A stretch of 64,000 nt of DNA. Origin: Mariannaea sp. PMI_226 (taxonomy: Eukaryota; Ascomycota; Sordariomycetes; Hypocreales; Nectriaceae). The DNA is taken from assembly GCA_024336345.1 (NCBI GenBank), contig JANFOG010000002.1, positions 4,278,001-4,342,000 on the forward strand. Reading direction: 5' to 3'. This document shows positions 10,292 to 20,608 of the stretch, piece after piece; positions within the stretch are counted from its first letter, which is position 1; the number at the start of each line of letters is the position of its first letter. The translations under genes were made by a program, and so were the position numbers. Below the pieces are notes generated by a model. The model was not told where the DNA came from. It worked only from the letters and a program-made list of their open reading frames with translations, and ran no database searches.

Positions 10292-13200
10292 ATGCCCGAC
10301 TTTGGCGGCGCGCTCGACACCCCGCGAACCAACATTGGGGACGCGACCTACCTCAGCCGGCAGCCCGACTTTGCCGACATCTCCCAAGAAGCTTCTTTCC
10401 AATCACCAGGAAAGGATGGCAACTTAGTACAACAGCTTCGCAATGGCGGCCGTTCCAATGGTATCAGTCTGCGTACCCCGCGGCAGAGAGGGCCACTGGC
10501 AGATCGCCGAAACCTCCCCCCAAGCATCGGAGGTGCTGAGTTCACGCCCCTCCTCAAGTCAGCGACAAGGAACAGCGTGAGGCGTTTTGGAAAGGAGAAC
10601 GGCACCGTTGCGCCCAATACGCCAACGTTAGACAGGATCGACGAGGGTGACGTGACGTCGCTCCCGAGAATGGACACATCGATATATACCGGGTCGCGAA
10701 ACCAATCGTACCTCGATAACACACTGCCACAAGTCGACACCAGTAGTGCTGCCTCGACTCCTGTTGCACTACCACCTCGGAGAGGTGGTGGTGACAAAGG
10801 GCCACTCCAAGATGGAAACCAGCTCTCGCTTCGAGAACAGGAGAACGTCATCGATCGAATCGAGAAAGAAAATTTTGGCCTGAAGCTGAAGATTCACTTC
10901 CTCGAGGAAGCTCTCCGAAAAGCCGGGCCAGGCTTTAGCGAAGCCGCACTCAAGGAGAACACTGAGCTTAAAGTAGACAAGGTCACGATGCAAAGGGAGC
11001 TGCATCGGTACAAGAAGCATTTGACGACTGCAGAGAAGGATCTCGAGAGCTACCGTCAGTCAATGCTGGAGCTCCAGGAGAAGGCAAAACGGAAATACGC
11101 CAACGAGAACCAACGTGCAGAGATTGAAAAGTTGCAACAATTACTAGAGGACCGAGAGGCAGATATTGCCAGTCTCCAACGGCAAGTTGACAACGGCCAA
11201 AACGATAGCGACGAGATCGAGAAACTTCGAGACGACATGGGAGATTTGGAGGCCGACCTTCGAGAAAAAGATCGTATTATTACCGAACGCGAGGATGAGG
11301 TGGAGGATCTCAAAGACAAGTTAGAAGAAGCGGAAGAGAAGGCCAAGGATTCCCAGCGGAAAATCGTTGGACTCGAAGAGACGGCTGGAAATAGCGAGGA
11401 GCTAGAAGAGGCCAAGGACACTATTTCCGATCTTGAGGTTACCATTCGCCGGTTAGAAGAACAGATGGAGGAAATGAAGACGAGAATGGAGGATGCCGAA
11501 ACGAAGATGGAAGATGCTTTGGCCCAGAAGGAACGGGCGGAGAACGATCTCGAAGAGCTCCAGAATGAGATGGCCAACAAATCTGTGGTTACCAAGGGAC
11601 TTTCTCGACAGGTTGAAGAAAAGGTCGTTCGACTTCAGGCCGAGCTCGACAAATCTGGCCAGGAGTATGCTGCGCTAGAGAAGGAGCTTTCAGAAGCCAA
11701 TCACGAAAATGAGAGCTTTCGGTTTACAGTACAGGATCTGCAACGCAATCAGGAAACTTTCGACAGAGAGAGACTTTCTCTTCAATCCAGGATTGAAGAA
11801 CTTCAGGCTGAACTTGACGACCAGTCTGATGCAAAGAATCTCGTGCAATCAAGGCATGAAACTCTGACTAGAGAGTCAGCGACCCTCCAGAGGGATATGG
11901 CGAGACTCGAGAAGGAAGTAGAGGGCCTGGAGCAGAGCCTCGCTGAGGAACGGGAGCACGCTCTAGAAATCGAAAGGGATCTTCGCAGCCAATACCAAGG
12001 TGAGCTTGATCGACTCAACGACGAAATTTCAGATTTACAGGCGGAAATTCGCGAGAAGGATAACCTCTACGACAACGACAGTGAAAAATGGGAAACGGAA
12101 AAGCAGGGTCTCGAGGCAGATCGAGAGCGCGCTGAGGAGAAAGCGGCAGGTCTGCAGAGGACAATTGAGCGACTTCAGGAAGCTGAAGGGACGCTCTCAG
12201 ACAAAGAATCGAAGTTGCAGGCGGCTATCCAAAGTGAAGCAGAACGGCATAAAAGCGAAGAGGGCGTCCTGACGCGGCAGATTGAAGACTTGCAAGATGC
12301 TCTGGAAACTCGACAGACTTTGTTGACTAACCTGCGCAACGAGTTGTCGACCGTCCGGGACGAACTCCGTCAAACTCAGGTCGATTACCAGTCACAACTT
12401 AACAAGGTCGCCGCGTTGGAGGATGAAGTAGATGTGTTGCAGACTTCCCTTAACAAAGAGCAAGGCTCTGGTCGTCGAGATCTGGATGCTGGACGAAGAG
12501 AACTAGAGAGCGAGCGTCGACAACTTGAGTCATCAAGGCGTGAATGCGACGACCTCAGGGAGCAGCTCAGAACCCTACGAGAAAAGGCGGATCTTGCTCA
12601 AACTGCCAGTCTTGATGCCCAGCAGTCTACGGAATCTGCCTCACGGCTTAAATGGCAGCTCTCAGACATAACCTCTCAGTTGGAGAAGATGACTAGAGAA
12701 AAGCAGTCACTTCAAGATCAACTGGCGAAGAACACTCTTGAGCTTCACACAGTTTCATCCTCATTGGCCGAAGCTAAGGCAGAGCGAGATGAGATTGAAG
12801 CCGAACTGCGTCGGACTAAGCTCCACGACAATGACACGATCCGAGTCGACCAGGAACGTGTTAATCTACGTACCGCCAAGCTCAAACTAGACAACGAAGT
12901 TCGCCGGCTGAAGGAGGAGAATCGCCTATTAATGGAGCAGCGTGAGGCGATCGAAAAGACTCTTGAGGAGGAGATTGAGAAGGCTGCGGAGGAGGAGGAG
13001 CGTCTCAGCCAGGAAGTTCTTCAGCTACAGGGCAGATTGCGCCAGTCATCATCGAGCGAGTCGCACGAATTGGCAAACGCTCGAAGAACCATCCGTGAGC
13101 TCGAGCGCCGAGTCCAGGACATGGAGGTGCATCTCAAGACAGGACAAGCCCTGCCTGAGGGCAACAGCGAACTATCACTAATTCGCAAGGACCTCAATGC

Positions 13201-14533
13201 GGCCCGGCAGAAGGAGCTCGACTTTATGCAGCGCGACTCTGCCAACAAGGATGTCGTGAAGGGACTCAAGCGACACATCGCGGATCTCGAACGACAAGTT
13301 CACGAATCCGAGGTGTCACGACTGGTTATCTCGCCCAGGTCCTCGGCCAGTGACTCAGGACGCAAGTCAGAGGTGGCCGAGTTACGGCACCAGCTCTCCA
13401 CGGCACAGCAGTCCATCCACGAGCTTCGCTCCAAGAACCGCGAAGCCGAGCGCAAAGCCCAGCAGGCCTCGCAGGACTTCCAGCGCCAACTCAATGACCT
13501 TGAGGACCAGAAGATAGTACTTGAAGAGGTGCTTGATGAGGCGCGCCAGCAGGCTGAGGAGACGGCCATGCAACACGAGCGTCTTCTCAGGCGCCTGCAA
13601 CACAAGCTCGAGAAGACGGAGCGTGAACGCGACGCCGCAGCAGCCGTACACACCGATGCCAGCAAGCAGGATCGCCGACTCCGCAAGAGCCGTGCCGAAA
13701 TGGAAAACCTCGAGCACGACGTTCTCGAGCAACAGGAGCTCATCAACTCCCTCGCCGCCTCCGAGGCCTCTCTGCGACGTAAGCTGGAACGCGCCCGCAG
13801 CGAACGCGCCGCTTTCCGTCTCAGCGCCGAGAAGCTCCAGAAGGACCTCGAGCGAGCGAAGGCCGCCGCAGCTAGCAGAGGAGCCGACCACCCGTCATCA
13901 CCGCTGCCGTTGTCGTCCTCATCGAAACAACGACAAGCATTGGAGAATGCCGACCAAGCTCTCGAGACGGTCGTCCGCGCGGCCGAAGGCGCAGAAGAGC
14001 GTCACAAGAAGGAGCTTCGCGGCATGGTGATTCAGATGGAGTGGATGCAGGCTCGATGGAAGCGCGAGGCATCGCTTCGTGCTGATGTTGCGTATGCAAA
14101 GAAGTTCCTGCAACTGGAGCTAGACGTCGCCAATGCCTGGTATGTTATTCTTCTTCTTCTTTTCCTCCCAACAAGAAAATCCCCTTCTCTTTCTCCAAAA
14201 TCAGCGTGTGCTAACCAGATCGTTTTCTCATTCTGCAGCAATAAGGCTCAACTTCGAGAGCTCGAGCACATCCGCACCAACATCCTCGGTAACCGCAAGC
14301 CGCTTTCTCTCCCCGCCAAGAAGGCTTCTTCCTCCTCCTCAAAGGATACCGCCTCCCCTCGCCCAAGCCTCAAGACCTTCCTCGTCATGGCCCGTTTCAT
14401 CGCACGCATGCGTCTGTCAGCGCGCGATTGGGCCAAGCAGGAAACAGTCCGGCAACGCATCATCGTGGCTACGCAAGAGCAACGCAAGGTCAAGCGGTCG
14501 CGCCAGCTCCAAGTCGTTGAAGTTGAGGCATGA
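10292..14533 (+). CDS. apsB: Microtubule organising centre protein, ApsB/Mto1 family (1380 aa)
   Basis: Long coiled-coil scaffold that recruits gamma-tubulin complexes to spindle pole body and septal microtubule organising centres (known for Aspergillus ApsB and fission yeast Mto1). Exons 10292-14139 and 14239-14533. Residues 1-175 are disordered. A centrosomin motif 1 segment at about 178-240 (REQENVIDRIEKENFGLKLK, FLEEALRKAGPGFSEAALKE) is the gamma-tubulin-complex binding signature. About 240-1230 is almost continuous heptad coiled coil rich in Glu, Leu, Arg and Gln. The segment about 1253-1295 (ARWKREASLRADVAYAKKFL, then QLRELEHIR) matches the Mto1 C-terminal Mto2-binding/localisation region. 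The 99-nt intron has good splice sites, falls inside this last motif, is a multiple of three and has no stop; I removed it because splicing restores the conserved ELDVANACNKAQLRE segment. Confidence 0.9.
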   Translation: MPDFGGALDTPRTNIGDATYLSRQPDFADISQEASFQSPGKDGNLVQQLRNGGRSNGISLRTPRQRGPLADRRNLPPSIGGAEFTPLLKSATRNSVRRFGKENGTVAPNTPTLDRIDEGDVTSLPRMDTSIYTGSRNQSYLDNTLPQVDTSSAASTPVALPPRRGGGDKGPLQDGNQLSLREQENVIDRIEKENFGLKLKIHFLEEALRKAGPGFSEAALKENTELKVDKVTMQRELHRYKKHLTTAEKDLESYRQSMLELQEKAKRKYANENQRAEIEKLQQLLEDREADIASLQRQVDNGQNDSDEIEKLRDDMGDLEADLREKDRIITEREDEVEDLKDKLEEAEEKAKDSQRKIVGLEETAGNSEELEEAKDTISDLEVTIRRLEEQMEEMKTRMEDAETKMEDALAQKERAENDLEELQNEMANKSVVTKGLSRQVEEKVVRLQAELDKSGQEYAALEKELSEANHENESFRFTVQDLQRNQETFDRERLSLQSRIEELQAELDDQSDAKNLVQSRHETLTRESATLQRDMARLEKEVEGLEQSLAEEREHALEIERDLRSQYQGELDRLNDEISDLQAEIREKDNLYDNDSEKWETEKQGLEADRERAEEKAAGLQRTIERLQEAEGTLSDKESKLQAAIQSEAERHKSEEGVLTRQIEDLQDALETRQTLLTNLRNELSTVRDELRQTQVDYQSQLNKVAALEDEVDVLQTSLNKEQGSGRRDLDAGRRELESERRQLESSRRECDDLREQLRTLREKADLAQTASLDAQQSTESASRLKWQLSDITSQLEKMTREKQSLQDQLAKNTLELHTVSSSLAEAKAERDEIEAELRRTKLHDNDTIRVDQERVNLRTAKLKLDNEVRRLKEENRLLMEQREAIEKTLEEEIEKAAEEEERLSQEVLQLQGRLRQSSSSESHELANARRTIRELERRVQDMEVHLKTGQALPEGNSELSLIRKDLNAARQKELDFMQRDSANKDVVKGLKRHIADLERQVHESEVSRLVISPRSSASDSGRKSEVAELRHQLSTAQQSIHELRSKNREAERKAQQASQDFQRQLNDLEDQKIVLEEVLDEARQQAEETAMQHERLLRRLQHKLEKTERERDAAAAVHTDASKQDRRLRKSRAEMENLEHDVLEQQELINSLAASEASLRRKLERARSERAAFRLSAEKLQKDLERAKAAAASRGADHPSSPLPLSSSSKQRQALENADQALETVVRAAEGAEERHKKELRGMVIQMEWMQARWKREASLRADVAYAKKFLQLELDVANAWYVILLLLFLPTRKSPSLSPKSACANQIVFSFCSNKAQLRELEHIRTNILGNRKPLSLPAKKASSSSSKDTASPRPSLKTFLVMARFIARMRLSARDWAKQETVRQRIIVATQEQRKVKRSRQLQVVEVEA
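14140..14238 (+). other. Stop-free 99-nt intron of apsB
   Basis: Donor GTATGT, acceptor TTCTGCAG, with a GCTAACC branch-like site at 14208-14214. Length is 3 x 33 with no in-frame stop, so retention would insert 33 residues (WYVILLLLFLP at the start, very hydrophobic) into the Mto2-binding-type region. Confidence 0.8.
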
Positions 14534-15452
14534 TTCCCATCATGATAACCATAACTACTACTACTACTATTACTATTACTATAAGGCTAGAAAAGGAATC
14601 TTTTGCAGGCCAAAAGGGGAGGTCGCCATTCATATTACGAGCAGCTCCAAGGGCGAGACAGCAGCAAAGGAAGATCATCGGCTGGTCCAAATCCATCGTT
14701 GGCCGGGGATACTTTGAATTGTTTGTTATTTAACAAGCTTGTCGAAAATTGTTTTTCAGAGTACAAAAAGCAAGCTTCACGGGTTGGAATTCATTTGCGA
14801 CTTACAGGATGGGAACAGGGAGGGCGAGGTTGCAAAAGAGAGTGAACTGGATTATTCGGTGCAAGGGAATATGGAAACCCTCTGAGGCGTTCAGGAAAGG
14901 GAGGGAGGGATGACATTAAAGCGCATTCACGACGACTCATGTAGGCGTATTGCATTTGATCCTTTTTCATATATGATTTTTTTTTATATTGTTATTTGTT
15001 TCTCTTCCTCAGGAAGAGAGGCGCAGTGAGTCGAATGCCTGGGGAAAACATAAAACCTATCAACCCACGACGCAGCTTGTATAAAAATCAGCCAACATCC
15101 AAATTGTAACCCAGCAGAATATCCTTCCTGTCTCCGAATCCTGCCACATCAAAACACATAAAATATGCCCAATATCACGCAAGTAGAATGACCCAATTCA
15201 AAAAGCAAATAACCTCCCGTGTGCAAGCATCCGCGCAGAAACCCAACCGTTAACGACGCTATTTTTTCCCCGCCTCTCGCCTTCAGTATCCGAGGCCGTT
15301 CAAAAGCTACTCAGCTCCCGGGCTTTCCAAGTCCCATTTCGTTAACATCACGCGAAAGTAGGACAGTTGGACAAGAGCAAAAGAAGCCTCGAGCTATCAA
15401 GAGAGATCCATGTACAAGAAAAGTAGCAACGCTCCAAAAAGAAATATACCCG
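14534..15452. other. Convergent spacer between apsB and the metacaspase gene
   Basis: 3' ends of two converging genes. It holds a (CTA)n/(ATT)n tract at 14554-14580 and T-rich sequence near 14980-15000. No gene seen. Confidence 0.6.
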
Positions 15453-17632
15453 TTACATCACGAACAGAATATTTGTATCTGAAACACCTTGATTAGTCCG
15501 ACTGGGACTAATATCACCAACGGGAAAACCTATACTCACCAAGGGGGTGGCTGCAGGACAACTGCGGCTTCTGAGTGTACCGCGTTGCGAGTTCGTCTCG
15601 GATACTGTTGAGCAGCTGGACGTAGCTCTGCTGAGGGTTCTTCTTGAGAGCGTTGACGAAGGCCCAAGACATGGCACCTGTGGCCTGCGAGGCGATGGTC
15701 GCATCGGCACTAGAGGAATGTTAGCTGGCGATATTGGAGAGAGTGCAATGTGAATGCCAAGAAAGAGAGAAAGGAGGAAAAACAACAGGAATGTCGACAA
15801 CAGGGTGCCGGGGACCGAACGCAGCCCGTCGCCTCAGATGACGGGATTCAGCCATATCTTATTTTATGACTGAACCACGACATCTGAGGCGTGTTTGACA
15901 GGGAAAGAAACTCAAATATTAGATACATGTGATCCAGAAACTTTTTCCAGAGAGCCAGTCTCAATGCAAAGGATTTCCCAGTCGCTCTTCTCGTAAACCC
16001 AACACCTGGCGCCAACGCTCAGAAAAAAATGTGAAAAAGGGATCTCGCAACACCAGAATCACTCGACTCGGTATTCAACAATGAAAACACACAGTTCACT
16101 CTAGGCCCAAATCAAAGGGCCAACTGGGTAAGTGTATGGTAAAGGGGGCACCCACGAAGTCTGATCATCCTTGCTGCCGGACCACATGACGACATCAGCA
16201 GGCGACGTCTTGGTTGAGATGGCCCGCTCGCGAGCTTCATCGCCATTGGCAGCCTTCTTGATAAAGCCAAGAATGTTACTAGCCACCCCGCCAAGATCAC
16301 CTTGGCTGTAAGAGGAGATGGCGCTCAACAGACCCTGGCCTGCCTCCTTGGCCAAATTGGGCTCCTTGAGGATACCCTGGGTCGAGTAGATGTAAGGCAG
16401 GTCGAGAGCTGTACCAGAGTGACACGAGTCGAAAATAGCAGTCAGCCTAACGCCTCCTGTTAAGGGACGAACCATGATGCGGTGCATCTCATCGTCGGTA
16501 ATGTGTCCAGTCTGTCGGAAATCAACTGGATAGATAACCTCATCATAGCCATCTTCTTCATCACCATCAAGATCCTTGGTTTGTCCACCATGACCTGTGT
16601 GCCAAAGTCAATGGGATGAAAACAAAGATTGCATCATCATATCATGAGGTACTCACCTGAGTAGTGGAAGAACAGCGAGTCATTGGGTCGTGCATCCTTG
16701 ACCAGCCAGTGCATGGCTCGCAAGATGTTCTGTTTAGTAGGTTGACTCATAGGGTTTTGTTGATCATCGGTGAGAATAACCATATCCTCTCGCTTATAGC
16801 CAAAATGTTCCGACAAATATGCCGTCATGTTGCGGACATCATTGATGCAGCCACGGAGCTGTCCGCGCTGGCCAAAGTAGTTGATTCCAATGAGCAAAGC
16901 TTTTCTTCTGCCGGTGCAGTTTGAATATCGGAAATTGTATGAAGAAGGGGCGCCGTGGCCAAACTGTTGAGGAGCGGAAGGGGGAGCGGGAGGGCCTGGT
17001 ACATGTTTAGCTGCTGTGTTACTGCGAAAGGGCGTATTCGCCGTGCATACCGCTCGGCCGCGTTTGATAATTGGGCTGAGGAGCCCCATAGTGGCCATAT
17101 TGCTGTTGCTGCTGGTGAGGCTGAGGCGGGTGTTGCTACAGATTCAATGTCAGCTTTGGGTCCCAAATGATCCCGGCTGACAGCCATCACTCTTGGACCA
17201 ATTTTCGTGTGTAGTGTAGTCATGGAACCAGATGATGTCAAAGTGTTGGCATTTTTATTATTTTCTCATATCCAAAATTGTTGTCCTCATCTTTTTGAGG
17301 CGGGTCTTGATGACCCAGAGGTAATTTGGCGGGAAAGGAAGGCTGAATACACACCTGATAGCCACTGTACTGTTGTTGCGGGGGATGTTGCTGGTAAGCG
17401 TAGCTGGGCTGCTGCGAGTGATAACCGCCCTGCTGAGGAGGAGGATGACCAGCATAAGTCGGCTGCTGGGGCCTAAAAAAAACCAAGGCAGCAGATGTTA
17501 GCAAATCAGCTGCAGATTGGGAAGATATTGAGACATGGCGAAATGGGGATCGCACGGATAATAGTTAGACTGGTATTGTTGCTGCTGCGGAGCGCCGTAG
17601 CGACCAGAGTTATAGCCAGGATATCCCGACAT
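15453..17632 (-). CDS. casA: Metacaspase-1 (417 aa, seven exons)
   Basis: Arg/Lys-specific, calcium-dependent cysteine protease linked to ageing, stress death and aggregate clearance in fungi (family knowledge). Exons: 17632-17556, 17472-17355, 17135-17051, 16995-16657, 16594-16156, 15709-15540 and 15478-15453, total 1254 nt in frame. Residues 1-120 or so form a Pro/Gln/Tyr-rich type I prodomain ([20 protein letters not shown]). The p20 region starts at [20 protein letters not shown]. The catalytic dyad is intact: His208 in HYSGHGGQ and Cys264 in DSCHSG. The p10-like part runs from [11 protein letters not shown] to the conserved end [10 protein letters not shown]. The last two joins were set by matching this conserved tail. 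The penultimate intron is 446 nt, long for this genome. The frame is open upstream of the ATG to 17881, so a longer N-terminus cannot be excluded. Confidence 0.92.
15710..16155 (-). other. 446-nt penultimate intron of the metacaspase
   Basis: Donor GTGGGT at 16155, acceptor CCTCTAG ending at 15710. All other introns in the gene are 25-219 nt. Both flanking exons encode conserved metacaspase sequence and join in phase ([11 protein letters not shown]). No separate gene or structured RNA was recognised inside. Confidence 0.7.
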
Positions 17633-20495
17633 GTCGGGTTCGGCGGAGGACGATGGATAGCGAGAAAGAAGGCGAGAGAGAGAGTCGAAAGGGCCAAGCG
17701 GTTGAGCGGTCGGACAGTCGAGCGAGGGTACGAGAGACGGTCGAAAAGTGTGTCGTGAGGGAATTGCAGGAGGAATGAATTTGCGGGTAGTGCTGGTGAT
17801 TTGGTCGAGATTTAGGCGGGCGGTGGCGGTGGTGGTGGTAAATAATATTCGGAGTTGGTCGGTGGAGGTCGAGACCAACACAATGGCTGCGGCGCTACTT
17901 AGCTGGCTTCCAGGCTGGGCGCCAAGGGAAGGCTGGCAAACGCGGGCTCGACGGCAAGACGGTAGGACGGTGGGAAGAGATGGCTAGCGCTGGGGTACTG
18001 CAGTGAGGCGCTCAGAAAGCGAAGGGCGAATGTGGAGACCCGTGGTTGTAGAAGTTGGACGCCGGGGCCGAAGTGGGCGGGTGGTCGTCGTGGCTTGAGC
18101 CGGTTACTTCGTGGAGTCCAGCAAAACAGAGCGCAGAAGAGGCAGAGAGACAACGAAACCACGGCACCTAGAGAGACCGGGCAAATCTCGCTCGTTAGGA
18201 GGGGTTGAGATACGCGGGGCAGAGCTCCAAGCTCGGGAAAGATGAAGCGCCGCTGATGATATTTTCAGACAAACAGGGGACGCTGTAATGCTGAGGTGGA
18301 GCAAGCGAACTTGACGCTGAACAGAGACAGACGCAAGGGGTGGGTGGCGGCTACTAAAAGCAGTTGACAGCTGAAGGCGGGTTTCAATGAGGCGTGACTA
18401 TAGAAGCCGGTGGAGGAATGGAGAGTAGGGTCTGGTGAGAGGGGGGGAGAAACAGAGAGAGGGGGATGGAAGTATATTTGTAGGGCGGAAGTAATGAGGG
18501 TGAAAGATCTGATATGTAAGAGTACGGCTACGACGTACCGTACTCGAGGTCACCTGTGCCTAAGGTCAAGGTAGGCTAGATACTTAGGTAGGCAAGTATG
18601 TATGGATGGATGCGTGAAGGTAGGTTGGTTGGTAAGGTACTATGTAGTAGGTCGGGAGTGTGAAGGTTGAATGATGAGCCACTCCACACGCCGGCCGGAA
18701 AGAAGAAAAACAAGCAGCAGGAGAAAGATGCATGTCCATCATGCTTCGGCATCTTCTTTCTCTCATTCACCCCTACCACCAACCAAAACAACAGCAACGG
18801 CATCCCGGTCCTGGTCCTGGTCGGTCCAGAACCTCGGAACACATACCTAGGCGCTCTGCAATGGCAAGCTACATTCGTTTTTTATTCTCGCTGCTTTCAA
18901 GCGTTGCTGGCGCAGGTCTGTGTCTAGGTAGGTAAGGTAGGTTATATTGAGTGGTACCTACGCGAGGACGGTGAAGATGCACTTCGTTGGCGGCATATGC
19001 AGGCAAAACGCCAGGTACCTAGCTACTACGTACGTACTGTAATCTGTACCTTGTCTTTTGTTGTCGTGCATTGTTACAGGCAGGTACCTAGCAAAGGAAG
19101 CAACCCAGGCCCAAAGCAACCAACGCCCAAGCGAGTCTCACTCTTTGGCTTGGACTGGTGGACGGGAATTGGGCAGCGGCGTGCGGAGACGGCGACACGC
19201 CGGCCATGGCGACGAAAGGCGGGCCGGAATTAACAGTTAAAGAAACGGACTGGTGGTGGTGATGGTGGTGGTATTGGTGGGCTGTGTTTCCAATTCAGAT
19301 TCTCTCAGCCTACCGGTGCTGTGCTAGGATGCAGAATACGCAGCAAATTGGCATTACTACAGTGCCTCGGTATATTTAGTTTGACCGGTAGGTGATGTCC
19401 TTCTCTTTGTTGGCATGCTGTGTTCACCCTCTTCTTGATGATCACAGCTCGAGGTTGAAGGTGTGGGTGTACATATGGAATGGAGCCGTGTTGAGCCCGC
19501 CGCATTTACTGCCGGGAGGTGTGTAAGTAGAAAAGAAAAAGAACAGAAGAAGATTGGAGCGAGAGGCGTGTGGACCCATGAACAAGTTGCATGGTAGTTG
19601 TTACATCCTTGTCAGAGTCAACTGGATGAGAGAAAAAAAGAAATCGTCGAGGTACATGAATGATTGGTGAGTACCTACCTGCCTTACCCAAGGCAAGATA
19701 CGTTAGGTTTATTCGCAGGCACAGGCATGTACGAGCCATTGACTAGTCTACGACCTGATGCAGTGAGAAAGTATGGAAGGTATTTGAAGAAGCTGTCAAG
19801 TGATGGTGATTCCTTGGCGCTGATTGGGTGATTAACAAGTATTGTCTGTTCAGCAGAGGTATCGAGGTACCTCACCTCACTCTGTGAATGTCTACCTACC
19901 TCCGTAGTCTTTGACCTGCACCAGACCAAATACGGTGGGCTCTCCGTTAATAATTGAAATCCATGATGTTCTGGTCCCTTGACCTATCTTGTCATGTCCC
20001 TAAACGCCGAGCCAACTCACAAGCAATTGTTTGCAATCTCAGAATTTGTCCTCTTTCTTTTTTTCCCTTCTCAAGATACTTTAAATTAATTAAGGGACAA
20101 AAAAAAATTAAAAAAAAAAAAAGTGAAGAATCTTGGGCACCGGTCATGTTACATCAGCTTATTAACTACACCGCTTGGGGGTGTTGAAGCTACTCTATAC
20201 AGATTACCCGTCGAGATTGAACGAGGCGATCCCAGAATGCTACCTAGTCGTGGTGGAGTGGGTGGTGGTGAATGACCATGGTCGCCTGCTCACTCACCCT
20301 GGCTGGTCACAGTGGCAATTGAACCAGAAATCCCAGGGCAGGGTTGTGATTTCGACAGATGGACAATCATTTTACAGCAAAAAAACACGCCCCTAATGAC
20401 TTTGGGGCCTGCAACCATTGTCGTCATCACAGGCAAAGTCGTTCCCTGACGCAAACCCGCATCATGACACAGCCCTTGGGTTTAAGCAGCCAATG

Positions 20496-20524
20496 TAGTG
20501 TAGTGCAGTGCAGTGCAGTGCAGT
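20496..20524. repeat. AGTGC pentamer tandem repeat
   Basis: About six units of AGTGC/AGTGT in a row, seen directly. Confidence 0.85.
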
Positions 20525-20592
20525 CTGGTGCATGTTTGTACCCCGGGCCATTTCCCACCTGTGCCAACACTTTTCTTTTGGCCTGCATGGTG

Positions 20593-20608
20593 ACACACAC
20601 ACACACAC
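20593..20608. repeat. (AC)8 dinucleotide repeat
   Basis: Eight AC units followed by imperfect GCAC/ATGC extensions to about 20626. Confidence 0.9.

Noticed and set aside
10554..14113. Several 60-180-codon frames opposite apsB
   Set aside because: Shadows of the strongly biased coiled-coil coding sequence on the + strand.
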